From an uncultured Nonlabens sp. (GTDB lineage Bacteria > Bacteroidota > Bacteroidia > Flavobacteriales > Flavobacteriaceae), in assembly GCA_947491755.1 (NCBI GenBank), contig CANLKV010000001.1, forward strand, positions 1 to 64,000: DNA of 64,000 nt, written 5' to 3'. This document shows positions 1 to 8,138 of this stretch, piece after piece (the first letter of the stretch is position 1; each line of letters begins with the position of its first letter). The position numbers and the translations under genes are program-made. A model generated the notes under the pieces. The model did not search any database. It was not told where the DNA came from and saw nothing but the letters and a program-made list of their open reading frames with translations.

Positions 1-282
1 CTTTTATAAAGATCTGTTGTGGGAACTTATCCCCATAACCTCTACTAGCAATTGGCGTTTTGTCTGTTTACACTATAATTATTCTTACCGATATATCATA
101 CCTTAATATGTATACCTGTTCTTTGTGCTGTCAATCAATATCTCAATGAACTACTCGAAAGTTTCTATCACAGAACCTACAACTTAACAACTCTTCACGA
201 TTTGTCTTTATTACAGTTTTCTATTCCTTCCGATGAACGTTGCTCTGTTAGTTTCGACTTAACGTCTCTTGCAAAGCGGGTG
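1..282 (-). other. gene-free transcribed leader, probably of an rRNA operon off the left edge
   Basis: Downstream (leftward) of the strong promoter at 283-310 there is no plausible reading frame for about 280 bases up to the window edge. The minus strand reads AGTTCATTGAGATATTG near 137-153, which resembles the short motif seen ahead of flavobacterial 16S rRNA genes. A strong promoter plus a long non-coding leader suggests a 16S-23S-5S operon that starts just outside the window. No rRNA sequence itself is present, so this is inference. Confidence 0.4.
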
Positions 283-310
283 CAAATATACGCAGCCTTT
301 TTCTTTGCAA
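283..310 (-). promoter_or_regulatory. strong flavobacterial promoter firing leftward
   Basis: The minus strand carries TTG (308-310), a 17-base spacer and TATATTTG (283-290), an excellent match to the Bacteroidota -33/-7 consensus TTG-N17-TAnnTTTG. The small reading frames that cross this site on both strands are therefore unlikely to be genes. From 311 to 633 I see nothing else that looks functional. Confidence 0.6.
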
Positions 311-633
311 CCAAACTTTTTGAGAAGAAATATCTAAATAAATTGAAAGTTTTTTTTACCCAATTTAAAACCAGCAATTTACAAGTAATTTATTTTTATC
401 CCTAACCCCAATTATCTATTCCCATTACCCCTTCTCAACCCAAACACACCCGAACCCTACTCTCTAAACATCACCCAATACTAAATGACGAAAACGTAAC
501 CACATTAATAGTGCAGAGAGGGTCTCAAATCGTAAAAAGGGAAAAGAGGCATATGGCTGAGGAAATTTTGACAAGTATAACGATCAGTATCCTTATTAAT
601 TTTGCATCGTATAACAGTAAAAATAACAGAGAC

Positions 634-984
634 ATGAAAAAGTTTGCCTTTATCATCCTATTTGCGTCATCTCCATTTATAAATGCTGTATTTGCTCAAG
701 AGGTAACTGAGAGCTTCATATACAAAGATGAACTAGAGAAGATCGATCTCAATATGGAAGGCGTTAACATTAATACTATAATCCAAAACAATAAAAGCGT
801 TTTGAGAAAGGCCGCTAGACTAAGTAAAGGAAGCAGAGACCGATTTATGGAATTGCTAATGGTAAACGATTTTGCAACGGACAGAATACAACTACTAAAT
901 AGAAAGCAACTAGATCGTTTATATAAAGAATCTTACTTATTAACCTTAAGCGGCAAAGTAGAAGCTCTTCCTTCTATATTATAG
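634..984 (+). CDS. small exported protein of unknown function
   Basis: This 116-residue protein starts with a clear signal peptide (lysines at 2-3, then a hydrophobic stretch ending VFA before Q22), so it should leave the cytoplasm. The mature part is mostly helical and charged (ELEKID, SKGSRDRFMELL, RKQLDRLYKES), with no cysteines and no family I recognise. The frame is open further upstream to 511, but only the ATG at 634 puts the signal peptide at the N terminus, so I chose it. It stands alone, convergent with the pirin gene, 27 bp away. Function unknown. Confidence 0.65.
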   Translation: MKKFAFIILFASSPFINAVFAQEVTESFIYKDELEKIDLNMEGVNINTIIQNNKSVLRKAARLSKGSRDRFMELLMVNDFATDRIQLLNRKQLDRLYKESYLLTLSGKVEALPSIL

Positions 985-1011
985 ACACATTGAATTAAGG
1001 TTAGTAACTTA

Positions 1012-1725
1012 TTAGAAGTTCATGGGCACGTCTATCAATAAAAGCTCTGACTGCTCTATGGCACTTATGCTTATGCTGGAAGCGTCTGTAACTCCTATGG
1101 CATCCCTAGTAGACAATGTAACATCATTGATACCGACTTTACCATGGATTACCATTATATACACTCCATTATTTGGCTTTTTAACAGTATAATCTCGTTG
1201 AAGGCTTGCATCCATCTGTATCATGTGCATCCAGGCATCTTGATGGATCCATACACCATCATCATCTGGAGATGGTGATAAAATCTGCTGAAATTTATTC
1301 TTGCGGTCAGCAACTTTTAGTTCGAGATCGTCATAGCGAGGCGACACATTCTTTTTGTTAGGGAACAACCATATTTGAAAAAGCTTCAACTCTTCTGTAC
1401 TACTGCCATTATATTCTGAATGAGTCACACCTGTACCGGCGCTCATTACTTGTACCTCCCCTGCCTTTATCTGTGCAATGTTGCCCATGCTATCTTTATG
1501 TTCTAGCACACCAGATAAAGGGATGGTAATGATCTCCATATTATCATGAGGATGGGTAGGAAACCCTGCTCCTGCCGCAATAACATCATCATTTAAAACC
1601 CTTAAGGCGCCAAAGTTAATTCTCTCTGGATTATACCAGCTGGCAAAACTAAAGCTGTGATGTGCATTGAGCCATCCATGATTTGCATGGCCTCTAGACT
1701 GGGCGGTGTGTACGACTGTTTTCAT
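1012..1725 (-). CDS. pirin family protein (cupin-fold metal protein)
   Basis: The 237-residue protein has the two cupin domains of pirins. The metal-binding set is visible: H58 and H60 in PTHPHDNMEI, then H102 and E104 in GTGVTHSEYN, at the spacing known from YhaK and human pirin. Some pirins have quercetin 2,3-dioxygenase activity, but the physiological role of most bacterial ones is unknown. The ATG at 1725 follows an AAGGAG ribosome site and lies downstream of a full promoter at 1746-1773, which rules out the longer frame reaching 1794. Single-gene unit, end to end with the MFS gene upstream. Confidence 0.9.
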   Translation of the reverse strand: MKTVVHTAQSRGHANHGWLNAHHSFSFASWYNPERINFGALRVLNDDVIAAGAGFPTHPHDNMEIITIPLSGVLEHKDSMGNIAQIKAGEVQVMSAGTGVTHSEYNGSSTEELKLFQIWLFPNKKNVSPRYDDLELKVADRKNKFQQILSPSPDDDGVWIHQDAWMHMIQMDASLQRDYTVKKPNNGVYIMVIHGKVGINDVTLSTRDAIGVTDASSISISAIEQSELLLIDVPMNF

Positions 1726-1745
1726 AATTCTCCTTATTGATTGAT

Positions 1746-1773
1746 CAAAAATACAAATTAATTGTAGGTACAA
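1746..1773 (-). promoter_or_regulatory. promoter of the pirin gene
   Basis: On the minus strand TTG (1771-1773), a 17-base spacer and TATTTTTG (1746-1753) form a complete flavobacterial promoter. Transcription should begin near 1739, ahead of the AAGGAG and the ATG at 1725. Confidence 0.65.
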
Positions 1774-1804
1774 CAATTTAATCCGATCATACATTGCCGG
1801 ACCA

Positions 1805-3085
1805 TCAGGCAGCCTCTTTACGTTGTTTTATGCGATGGGGGTGATGGTAGTACGCTTTCGCGAAAGCGTATCCATGGCCATACTCAATCTTATAGTATAC
1901 CACAGCAAGACCTCCTGCTATACTACATGTGGTGATAATTAATAGTAGAGGCATGATGCTATCGTTGAGCAATTGCGCAACTAAGGTACTCGCAATACTG
2001 CCAAAAATCATGCTGACCGCACCCACTAAGGCACTTGCACTGCCTGCTTGCAGATTAAATGGCTGTAGACTTAATGCGGTAACATTAGGATTTTGAAACC
2101 CTATAAAAAACAGCATAATGAATAAACCAGGATAAATTACCCAAAACTGGGGCTGGATGAGCCAACTATATAAGGTTACAGCAGCAGTGAGTAACGCCAT
2201 GAGTATAGCGATAGTAAAGGTTATCTGAAAAGTAGTAAATCTTTTAAGAAACAGCCGATTGAGCTGGCTACCCAGTATAAGTCCCGCAGCATTACCACCA
2301 AAGATGTATCCAAACAAATCCTCACTAAGTCCAAAAAACTCAATAAACACAAAGGGTGCGCTTGCTACATAAGCAAGTAAAGCCCCTATTGCAAAGCCAC
2401 GAGTCGTAGAAAATAAAAAGAAGTCTTTATTTTTATAAATGGACCAATATTCCCTAGCAACCTTTGAAGGTCTCAAACTAGTTGACTTGATAGGGCTAGC
2501 ACTTTCTGGCAACACGTATATCACATTGAATAGCATAAAACTTGCAAAAGCCGCGAGACAGAAAAAAACCATCTCCCAGTGAAAGGATGAAATGATAAAA
2601 CCTCCCACTGTAGGAGCAATAATAGGTGCGACACCCATAATAAGCATGAGTGTACTCAATACATCTGCAACTTTATCTTTATCAAAATAATCTCGCACAA
2701 CAGCTTTACTGGCCACCATTCCAGCGCATCCCCCTAGCGCCATAAAAAACCTAAAAAATGCGAGTGACCATAAATTCCAGGCCAGACCACATAGTAAACT
2801 CATAATAATATATATGATAAGTCCTGCTATAAGGGGCTTCCTGCGGCCGTATTTATCCATGAGGGGACCATAAGCCAGTTGTCCTATTCCTATACCTATG
2901 AAGTAGGTGGTTAATGTGAGCCCTACCGCACTCGTTTCTACATTAAAATCACTAGCGATTTGTTTGAAGGCTGGTAAGTACGTATCAATAGAAAATGGGC
3001 CTATTGCTATAAGTGTTCCCAGCAATAGCACTATGATGTTCTTTTTACGATTGCTTATGTCGTTATGTATTTGTTTATTTTTCAA
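1805..3085 (-). CDS. MFS multidrug exporter, Bcr/CflA type
   Basis: Inner-membrane major facilitator protein with about 12 hydrophobic segments. The first reads LLLGTLIAIGPFSIDTYLPAF, typical of the Bcr/CflA drug exporter family, followed by the loop 2-3 signature GPLMDKYGRRKPL. Likely role: proton-driven efflux of drugs or metabolites; the substrate cannot be read. The frame is open up to an ATG at 3130, but a -7 box TACCTTTG (3090-3097) lies downstream of that ATG, so translation more likely starts at the TTG at 3085 (then L-K-N-K-Q). That gives 426 residues, near the family norm. One copy of the 16-bp palindrome near the C terminus (1853-1868) encodes A-F-A-K-A. Confidence 0.85.
   Translation of the reverse strand: MKNKQIHNDISNRKKNIIVLLLGTLIAIGPFSIDTYLPAFKQIASDFNVETSAVGLTLTTYFIGIGIGQLAYGPLMDKYGRRKPLIAGLIIYIIMSLLCGLAWNLWSLAFFRFFMALGGCAGMVASKAVVRDYFDKDKVADVLSTLMLIMGVAPIIAPTVGGFIISSFHWEMVFFCLAAFASFMLFNVIYVLPESASPIKSTSLRPSKVAREYWSIYKNKDFFLFSTTRGFAIGALLAYVASAPFVFIEFFGLSEDLFGYIFGGNAAGLILGSQLNRLFLKRFTTFQITFTIAILMALLTAAVTLYSWLIQPQFWVIYPGLFIMLFFIGFQNPNVTALSLQPFNLQAGSASALVGAVSMIFGSIASTLVAQLLNDSIMPLLLIITTCSIAGGLAVVYYKIEYGHGYAFAKAYYHHPHRIKQRKEAA
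1853..1868. repeat. palindrome copy 1 (perfect, in MFS gene)
   Basis: CGCTTTCGCGAAAGCG within the Bcr/CflA-type exporter gene. It is read in the A-F-A-K-A frame on the minus strand. Confidence 0.95.
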
Positions 3086-3089
3086 GCTG

Positions 3090-3097
3090 CAAAGGTA
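3090..3097 (-). promoter_or_regulatory. -7 box of the MFS exporter gene
   Basis: TACCTTTG on the minus strand matches TAnnTTTG. No good TTG is seen at the usual distance upstream. It favours the TTG start at 3085 and a very short leader. Confidence 0.4.
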
Positions 3098-3164
3098 ATT
3101 TTTGTAAACCCCTCTACCGATTAACTTCACAAAGCTTTACAATTTAACAACGTGCTATTAATTG

Positions 3165-3172
3165 TACTTTTG
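3165..3172 (+). promoter_or_regulatory. -7 box of the lipoprotein-kynU-kmo cluster
   Basis: TACTTTTG matches TAnnTTTG and lies 25 bp ahead of the lipoprotein ATG at 3198. It is the only promoter I see before the kynurenine genes. Confidence 0.45.
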
Positions 3173-3197
3173 TAGCTCAATTGAAAACTTTATGATC

Positions 3198-3854
3198 ATG
3201 AAAAGATTTTTAACCGTCGCGACTATTGCCGTAGTGTTAATTAGCTGTAAAAACAACAGTGCAGATGCCGCAGGTGATGCAGAAATCTTACCAATGAGCG
3301 AACAGGTTGCACTTGCATCTGGCATCGATCAATGGGAGGAAGTAAAGCTAGTCAAGTTTACATTTAATGTTGATCGCAATGAGAAAACCCTAGTTTCAAG
3401 AGCGTGGGAATGGAATCCAAAAAGCGGTCAAGTAACCCTAACAGTAAACGATACCTCAATCACTTACAATCGCAATCAAAAATTAGACAGCCTCTCGATA
3501 GGTAATGATAGATCTTTTATCAACGATGTCTACTGGCTGTTGCCTCAATTTAAATTGGTATGGGATGAAGGTACAGAAATTAGCTATCCAGAAACCGCAA
3601 GCGATCAAATTGTTCGTATTAAATATACAGGTAATGATGGCTATACTCCCGGCGATCAATACGACATGGTTATTGATAGCACCATGATGATTACCTCATG
3701 GAAGTATTATCCTAGTGGCGCAACAGAGCCAGCTATGGAAACAAGCTTTGAAGATTACAATGATTATAATGGGATCAAAATCGCTAGTGATCATATTACT
3801 CCAGACGGATCAACCAGAATTTATTTTACGAACGTAGAAATAGTTAAACAATGA
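3198..3854 (+). CDS. lipoprotein of unknown function, first gene of the kyn cluster
   Basis: A 218-residue protein with a lipoprotein signal (M-K-R-F, hydrophobic core, lipobox VLIS-C17), so probably anchored to the outer membrane or facing the periplasm. The mature part alternates short beta strands (LTVNDTSITYN, FKLVWDEGTEIS, DQYDMVIDSTMMITSWKYY) and resembles the antiparallel sheet of LolA-like domains, but I cannot name a family. Another ATG lies two codons upstream (3192). It overlaps kynU by the ATGA tetranucleotide, so translation is coupled. Why a surface lipoprotein is linked to kynurenine enzymes is unclear. Confidence 0.75.
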   Translation: MKRFLTVATIAVVLISCKNNSADAAGDAEILPMSEQVALASGIDQWEEVKLVKFTFNVDRNEKTLVSRAWEWNPKSGQVTLTVNDTSITYNRNQKLDSLSIGNDRSFINDVYWLLPQFKLVWDEGTEISYPETASDQIVRIKYTGNDGYTPGDQYDMVIDSTMMITSWKYYPSGATEPAMETSFEDYNDYNGIKIASDHITPDGSTRIYFTNVEIVKQ

Positions 3855-5116
3855 TTCCATACGAATCCACTAGAGAATTTGCTCAGTTGATGGATGAACG
3901 GGATGAGTTATCTCGCTTTCGCAAAAGCTTTACCATTCCTAAACACACCGACGGCAGTGAAAGTATTTATTTGTGTGGGAATTCTCTAGGAGTACAGCCT
4001 AAAAAAGCCGTTGAATATGTAACGGATGAATTGAATGACTGGGCCCAGATGGGTGTCAAAGGACATTTTGATAAAGAATATGCCTGGACAAGATACCATG
4101 AGTTTTTGACTGATCCCATGGCGGCTATTGTAGGAGCAAAGCCCCATGAGGTCGTGGTCATGAATACCTTAACTCCTAACCTACATTTTATGATGGTCAG
4201 CTTTTACCAGCCTACTGGGAAGCGTCGTAAAATAGTGATGGAGGCAGATGCATTTCCTAGTGATCAATATGCAATGGACTCACAGGTTAAACTGCATGGT
4301 GGAGACCCAGAAAAGGACATCATACTGTGGAAACCACGTCCCGGCAGCAGTATACTTGAAATGGAAGATCTTGAGCAAATTTTTCAAGAACAGGGGGATG
4401 AAATTGCTCTAGTCATGATAGGAGCAGTCAATTATTATACAGGTCAATTTTTCGATCTTAAAAGAATTACAACGCTAGGTCATAAATACGGTGCTCTAGT
4501 TGGGTTTGACTGTGCCCACGGTGCTGGTAATGTAGACTTGAGATTGCATGAGAGCGGTGCAGATTTTGCCGTGTGGTGTACCTATAAATACATGAATTCA
4601 GGTCCTGGAAGTATAGCTGGTTGTTTTGTACATGAGCGCCATGCAGATAACGATCAACTGGACCGCATGGCCGGATGGTGGGGACATAATAAAGAGGAGC
4701 GCTTTTTAATGGAGCCTAAATTTGATCCTATCTATGGCGCAGAAGGCTGGCAGCAAAGTAATGCTCCTATTTTAAGTATGGCTCCTATACGGGCTAGCAT
4801 GGAATTATTTATGACAGCTGGATTCAAAAACTTGAGAACTAAATCTGAATTGTTAACCGGCTATCTAGAATATTTAATCAATGAAATTCCAGGGGACCGC
4901 ATTAATATCATTACTCCTAGCTCACCACGGGACCGTGGGTGCCAGTTATCGCTGGCCGTAAAAGACTCTGACAAGTCTTTATTTACTGCAATAAGCGATC
5001 GCGGAGTAATCGCTGACTGGAGAGAACCAGACGTAATCAGAGTAGCACCTGCACCGCTTTACAATTCATTTATGGATTGTTGGAATTTTACTCAAATTCT
5101 TGCTGCCTCCTTATAA
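3851..5116 (+). CDS. kynU: kynureninase
   Basis: A PLP enzyme (EC 3.7.1.3) that cleaves kynurenine to anthranilate plus alanine, or 3-hydroxykynurenine to 3-hydroxyanthranilate. At 421 residues it has the family length. Visible marks: LCGNSLGVQP near residue 41, D220 and H223 in GFDCAHGAGN, and the PLP lysine K246 in WCTYKYMNSGPGS. Its start overlaps the stop of the upstream lipoprotein and kmo follows 23 bp later. Together they turn kynurenine into 3-hydroxyanthranilate, the route to quinolinate and NAD in aerobic bacteria. Residues 22-26 (RFRKS) are encoded by a one-mismatch palindrome copy. Confidence 0.95.
   Translation: MIPYESTREFAQLMDERDELSRFRKSFTIPKHTDGSESIYLCGNSLGVQPKKAVEYVTDELNDWAQMGVKGHFDKEYAWTRYHEFLTDPMAAIVGAKPHEVVVMNTLTPNLHFMMVSFYQPTGKRRKIVMEADAFPSDQYAMDSQVKLHGGDPEKDIILWKPRPGSSILEMEDLEQIFQEQGDEIALVMIGAVNYYTGQFFDLKRITTLGHKYGALVGFDCAHGAGNVDLRLHESGADFAVWCTYKYMNSGPGSIAGCFVHERHADNDQLDRMAGWWGHNKEERFLMEPKFDPIYGAEGWQQSNAPILSMAPIRASMELFMTAGFKNLRTKSELLTGYLEYLINEIPGDRINIITPSSPRDRGCQLSLAVKDSDKSLFTAISDRGVIADWREPDVIRVAPAPLYNSFMDCWNFTQILAASL
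3914..3929. repeat. palindrome copy 2 (one internal mismatch, in kynU)
   Basis: The first 14 bases read CGCTTTCGCAAAAG, with A for G at the tenth base of the consensus, and the last base is also changed. Read in the R-F-R-(E/K)-S frame of kynureninase, here R-F-R-K-S. Confidence 0.6.
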
Positions 5117-5139
5117 AAAATTCCACCGATTCGTATTAA

Positions 5140-6534
5140 ATGAACATTTCAAATAAGAATACCAACATTCTAATAACTGGCGCTGGACTATGTGGTGCCT
5201 TACTGGGGTTAAGGCTAGCACAACGCGGCTATCATGTAAACGTGCTAGAAAAACGTCCAGACATGCGTACAAAAATTGTAGATGCTGGTCGATCCATAAA
5301 TCTAGCCCTGTCTGACCGTGGTCTAGCGGCCCTAGAACTAGTTGGCCTGGGTAAAAAAGTAAGGGAGCTATGCATTCCTATGAAGGCGAGAATGATCCAC
5401 ACTATTCAGGGAGATCTTATCACATCTAACTACAGCGGCCGCGCTGGTGACTTTATCAATTCTATATCTCGAGAGGACTTGAATAAGCTGCTGCTGGATA
5501 AAGCAGATGAATATGATAAAGTACAAATAGATTTTAACGACGAGGTAACCGCAGTTGATATCAAAACCGGCGGTGTTACCTACCACGACTCTGAAACCAA
5601 CACTGAAAAACAATGGAGCCCTGACATCCTACTAGGCACCGACGGTGCAGGTTCAAAGGTGAGGCAGGCCATGGCCAGACAACGAGAGTTTTATTTCTCC
5701 TACAGTACAAAATGGCTGCCACATGCTTATAAAGAATTAAATATGCCGCCAGATGATCAAGGCAAGTGGCGCATAGAAAAGCATGCCTTACACATATGGC
5801 CACGCGGCGGTTTTATGTTGATAGCTTTGCCCAATCGAGATGGGAGTTTTACCATGACTCTCTTTATGCAAGCTAAAGGCTCTATAAATAGTTTTGAATC
5901 CATAACTACTGACCAAGAAATCATGGATTTCTTCAAAAGAGAATTTCCAGATGTGGTCGATAAAATTCCAGACCTTGTAGATCAATACAAACGCAACCCT
6001 GTACCACCGCTGGGGACCGTACGCTGTTCGCCGTGGACTGCCTATGGTAAGACCCTTATGATGGGAGACGCTTGTCACGCCATTGTTCCATTTTATGGGC
6101 AAGGGATGAATGCGGGTTTTGAAGATGTCCTAGTATTTGACAAAATCCTTGATGAGTCTGTTCTATGGCAAGAGGCGATGGAGCGATTTTCTATCGAGCG
6201 CAAACCAGATACTGATGCCATTGCAGATCTAGCACTTGACAACTTTGTAGAAATGCGTGATAGTGTATCACATCCAGACTTTCAAATAAAACGTGCTATA
6301 GAGATGAGGTTGGAGCACGCTTTCGCGAAAGCGGAATATTCCTCAAAATATTCACTAGTAACCTTCCCATCTGCAGGAGTAGGCTACAAAGAAGCTATGA
6401 TGAAGGGGCGGGCGCAAGACAAAGCAATTTTGTGGTTGATCAACAATGGTAAAATCAAACTAGAAGATAGCGCAGAGAGTTTACTGGCTGCTATTAATAA
6501 AAAAACCGCTGAAGTTCTCTGGCATCGCAGCTAA
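5140..6534 (+). CDS. kmo: kynurenine 3-monooxygenase
   Basis: FAD-dependent aromatic hydroxylase (EC 1.14.13.9) making 3-hydroxykynurenine with NADPH and O2. The 464-residue protein opens with the Rossmann motif ITGAGLCGALLGLRLAQRG (G14, G16, G19), has the DG motif in LLGTDGAGS, and the second FAD motif GDACHAIVPFYGQGMNAGFED from G309. Length and motifs are complete. Its stop overlaps the start of the next gene by one base (TAATG). A perfect palindrome copy at 6318-6333 encodes A-F-A-K-A in the C-terminal part. Eukaryotic KMO has a C-terminal membrane anchor; I see no strong one here. Confidence 0.95.
   Translation: MNISNKNTNILITGAGLCGALLGLRLAQRGYHVNVLEKRPDMRTKIVDAGRSINLALSDRGLAALELVGLGKKVRELCIPMKARMIHTIQGDLITSNYSGRAGDFINSISREDLNKLLLDKADEYDKVQIDFNDEVTAVDIKTGGVTYHDSETNTEKQWSPDILLGTDGAGSKVRQAMARQREFYFSYSTKWLPHAYKELNMPPDDQGKWRIEKHALHIWPRGGFMLIALPNRDGSFTMTLFMQAKGSINSFESITTDQEIMDFFKREFPDVVDKIPDLVDQYKRNPVPPLGTVRCSPWTAYGKTLMMGDACHAIVPFYGQGMNAGFEDVLVFDKILDESVLWQEAMERFSIERKPDTDAIADLALDNFVEMRDSVSHPDFQIKRAIEMRLEHAFAKAEYSSKYSLVTFPSAGVGYKEAMMKGRAQDKAILWLINNGKIKLEDSAESLLAAINKKTAEVLWHRS
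6318..6333. repeat. palindrome copy 3 (perfect, in kmo)
   Basis: CGCTTTCGCGAAAGCG read in the A-F-A-K-A frame of kynurenine 3-monooxygenase. Confidence 0.95.
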
Positions 6535-7754
6535 TGCAATTAAAAGATGATTTAATTAATGTAATAATAGTAGGCGGCGGTGCGGCTGGATTCTTTACGG
6601 CCATTAATCTTGCAGAGCAGCGTCCAGATCTTTCTATTTTAATATTAGAACGAGGGAAGGATGTGTTGCAAAAAGTACGCATTTCTGGTGGTGGTCGCTG
6701 TAATGTCACCCATGCAGAGTTTGACCCGCGACCGTTGACGGCTAACTATCCGCGTGGGGAAAAAGAATTGCTGGGACCATTCCACAAATTCATGACAGGC
6801 GATACCATCGCCTGGTTTGCAGATCGTGGTGTGGAACTGAAAATTGAGGATGACGGTCGTATGTTTCCCGTTACCGATTCCTCACAAACTATTATCGATT
6901 GCTTTCTCGGGCTAACTGATAAGTATAATATTGAGGTATTGACATCGCAAAACGTTGTGTCTATAAAACGTCATGATAACTGGAAGGTTGTAACCAAAAC
7001 TGACGAATTCAAGTGTGAGCATCTTGTAGTAACCGCTGGCAGCAGTCCTAAAGTTTGGGAACTTATGAAATCGCTGGATCATACGATTGTTGATGCAGTC
7101 CCGTCGTTATTCACTTTTAATACAGTGGATAAAGAGATCACAAGTTTGGCAGGAATCGCATTAGAAGCTCAGGTAGAGATTCCACAATTAAAATTAGAAT
7201 CCCAAGGGCCATTGCTGATTACGCATTGGGGATTTTCTGGACCAGCTATTCTTAAAATGAGTGCCTGGGGCGCTTTAGAACTGAATCAATCCAATTATAA
7301 ATTTGACCTAGTGATCAACTGGATGAATCATCTTTCTTACGAGGAATGTTATGAGATGCTGCTCGCCAAACGTGCCGAAAGTAAAAAGCAAATTTCCAAT
7401 GACCGATTATATGAGGTGCCAAAAAGGCTGTGGAGCTATCTAGCAGAAGTAGCCGGTTTGCAAGAAGCAGCATGGTCGGATTGTTCTAATGCAACGCTTA
7501 AGGAATTAGCAACCTTACTCACTGCCAGCGTTTTTAAAATCGATGGCAAGAGCACCTTTAAGGAAGAGTTCGTTACTGCTGGCGGCATTGATTTGAAGGA
7601 AGTAGATTTTAGAACGTTTGCTTCACGCAAGCAGGAGAATCTTTATTTTGCTGGAGAGGTATTAAACATCGATGCCATCACTGGCGGTTTTAATTTTCAA
7701 AATGCCTGGACGGGCGGTTGGAGCGTGGCGCAAGCGATAAGCTTGAAAGTTTGA
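6534..7754 (+). CDS. HI0933/YhiN-family flavoprotein
   Basis: The 406-residue protein is an FAD-dependent oxidoreductase of the HI0933-like (YhiN) family. The N-terminal dinucleotide motif is IIVGGGAAGFFTAINLAE, then the family motif KVRISGGGRCNVTH. The C terminus has the characteristic AGEVLNIDAITGGFNFQNA and TGGWSVAQA. The substrate of the family is not established. It follows kmo with a one-base overlap, so the genes are probably one transcript; whether it acts on kynurenine products is untested. A dead zone of about 380 bp follows. Confidence 0.9.
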   Translation: MQLKDDLINVIIVGGGAAGFFTAINLAEQRPDLSILILERGKDVLQKVRISGGGRCNVTHAEFDPRPLTANYPRGEKELLGPFHKFMTGDTIAWFADRGVELKIEDDGRMFPVTDSSQTIIDCFLGLTDKYNIEVLTSQNVVSIKRHDNWKVVTKTDEFKCEHLVVTAGSSPKVWELMKSLDHTIVDAVPSLFTFNTVDKEITSLAGIALEAQVEIPQLKLESQGPLLITHWGFSGPAILKMSAWGALELNQSNYKFDLVINWMNHLSYEECYEMLLAKRAESKKQISNDRLYEVPKRLWSYLAEVAGLQEAAWSDCSNATLKELATLLTASVFKIDGKSTFKEEFVTAGGIDLKEVDFRTFASRKQENLYFAGEVLNIDAITGGFNFQNAWTGGWSVAQAISLKV

Positions 7755-8138
7755 TTTTAATAGGTCCCGATAACAATCTTAAAATGTGATTCAATCATTC
7801 GTTACTTTTTTCATTACCAAAAAAGTAACCAAAAAGTCTAGGCTGTGGCACACCTGTCTAAAAATATTGCTACCTACGCTAAAGAAAATTAAAACGCTTT
7901 CGGATGACTGAGCATTGTAATCCTTAGCAGTCAACAAAAATTCATTTGATCGCAGCAAACCGACAAATTTTCTCTTTTACGCTACGGTCACTTCATTTTT
8001 TACGACAGACTTGCCAATGCCGTTTCTAGTATGCGATTAGATATTTGTATAATAAACCCCACCATTTTCACAATCTTAAGCCCATTTTACTCCTTAAAAA
8101 AGACAGTTTCCTTACCTTTATTCTTTAAAAATATCACT
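7755..8138. repeat. 384-bp gene-free region with a perfect hairpin, probable dispersed element remnant
   Basis: No credible gene lies here. An 11-bp perfect inverted repeat is formed by GTTACTTTTTT (7801-7811) and AAAAAAGTAAC (7819-7829) around a 7-base loop, followed by AACCAAAAAGTCTAGGCTGT. I recall similar hairpin-plus-AGTCTAGGCTG strings scattered through Bacteroidota genomes, so this may be a copy of a dispersed repeat; only one copy is in this window. A half-site of the 16-bp palindrome (CGCTTTCG) lies at 7895-7902. The hairpin may end transcription of the kyn cluster. Confidence 0.5.

Noticed and set aside
195..405. Two short ORFs on opposite strands (60 and 67 residues)
   Set aside because: Both cross a strong promoter (283-310), have low-complexity sequence and no ribosome site.
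511..633. Longer start for the exported protein ending at 984
   Set aside because: The extra residues would bury the signal peptide; the ATG at 634 fits better.
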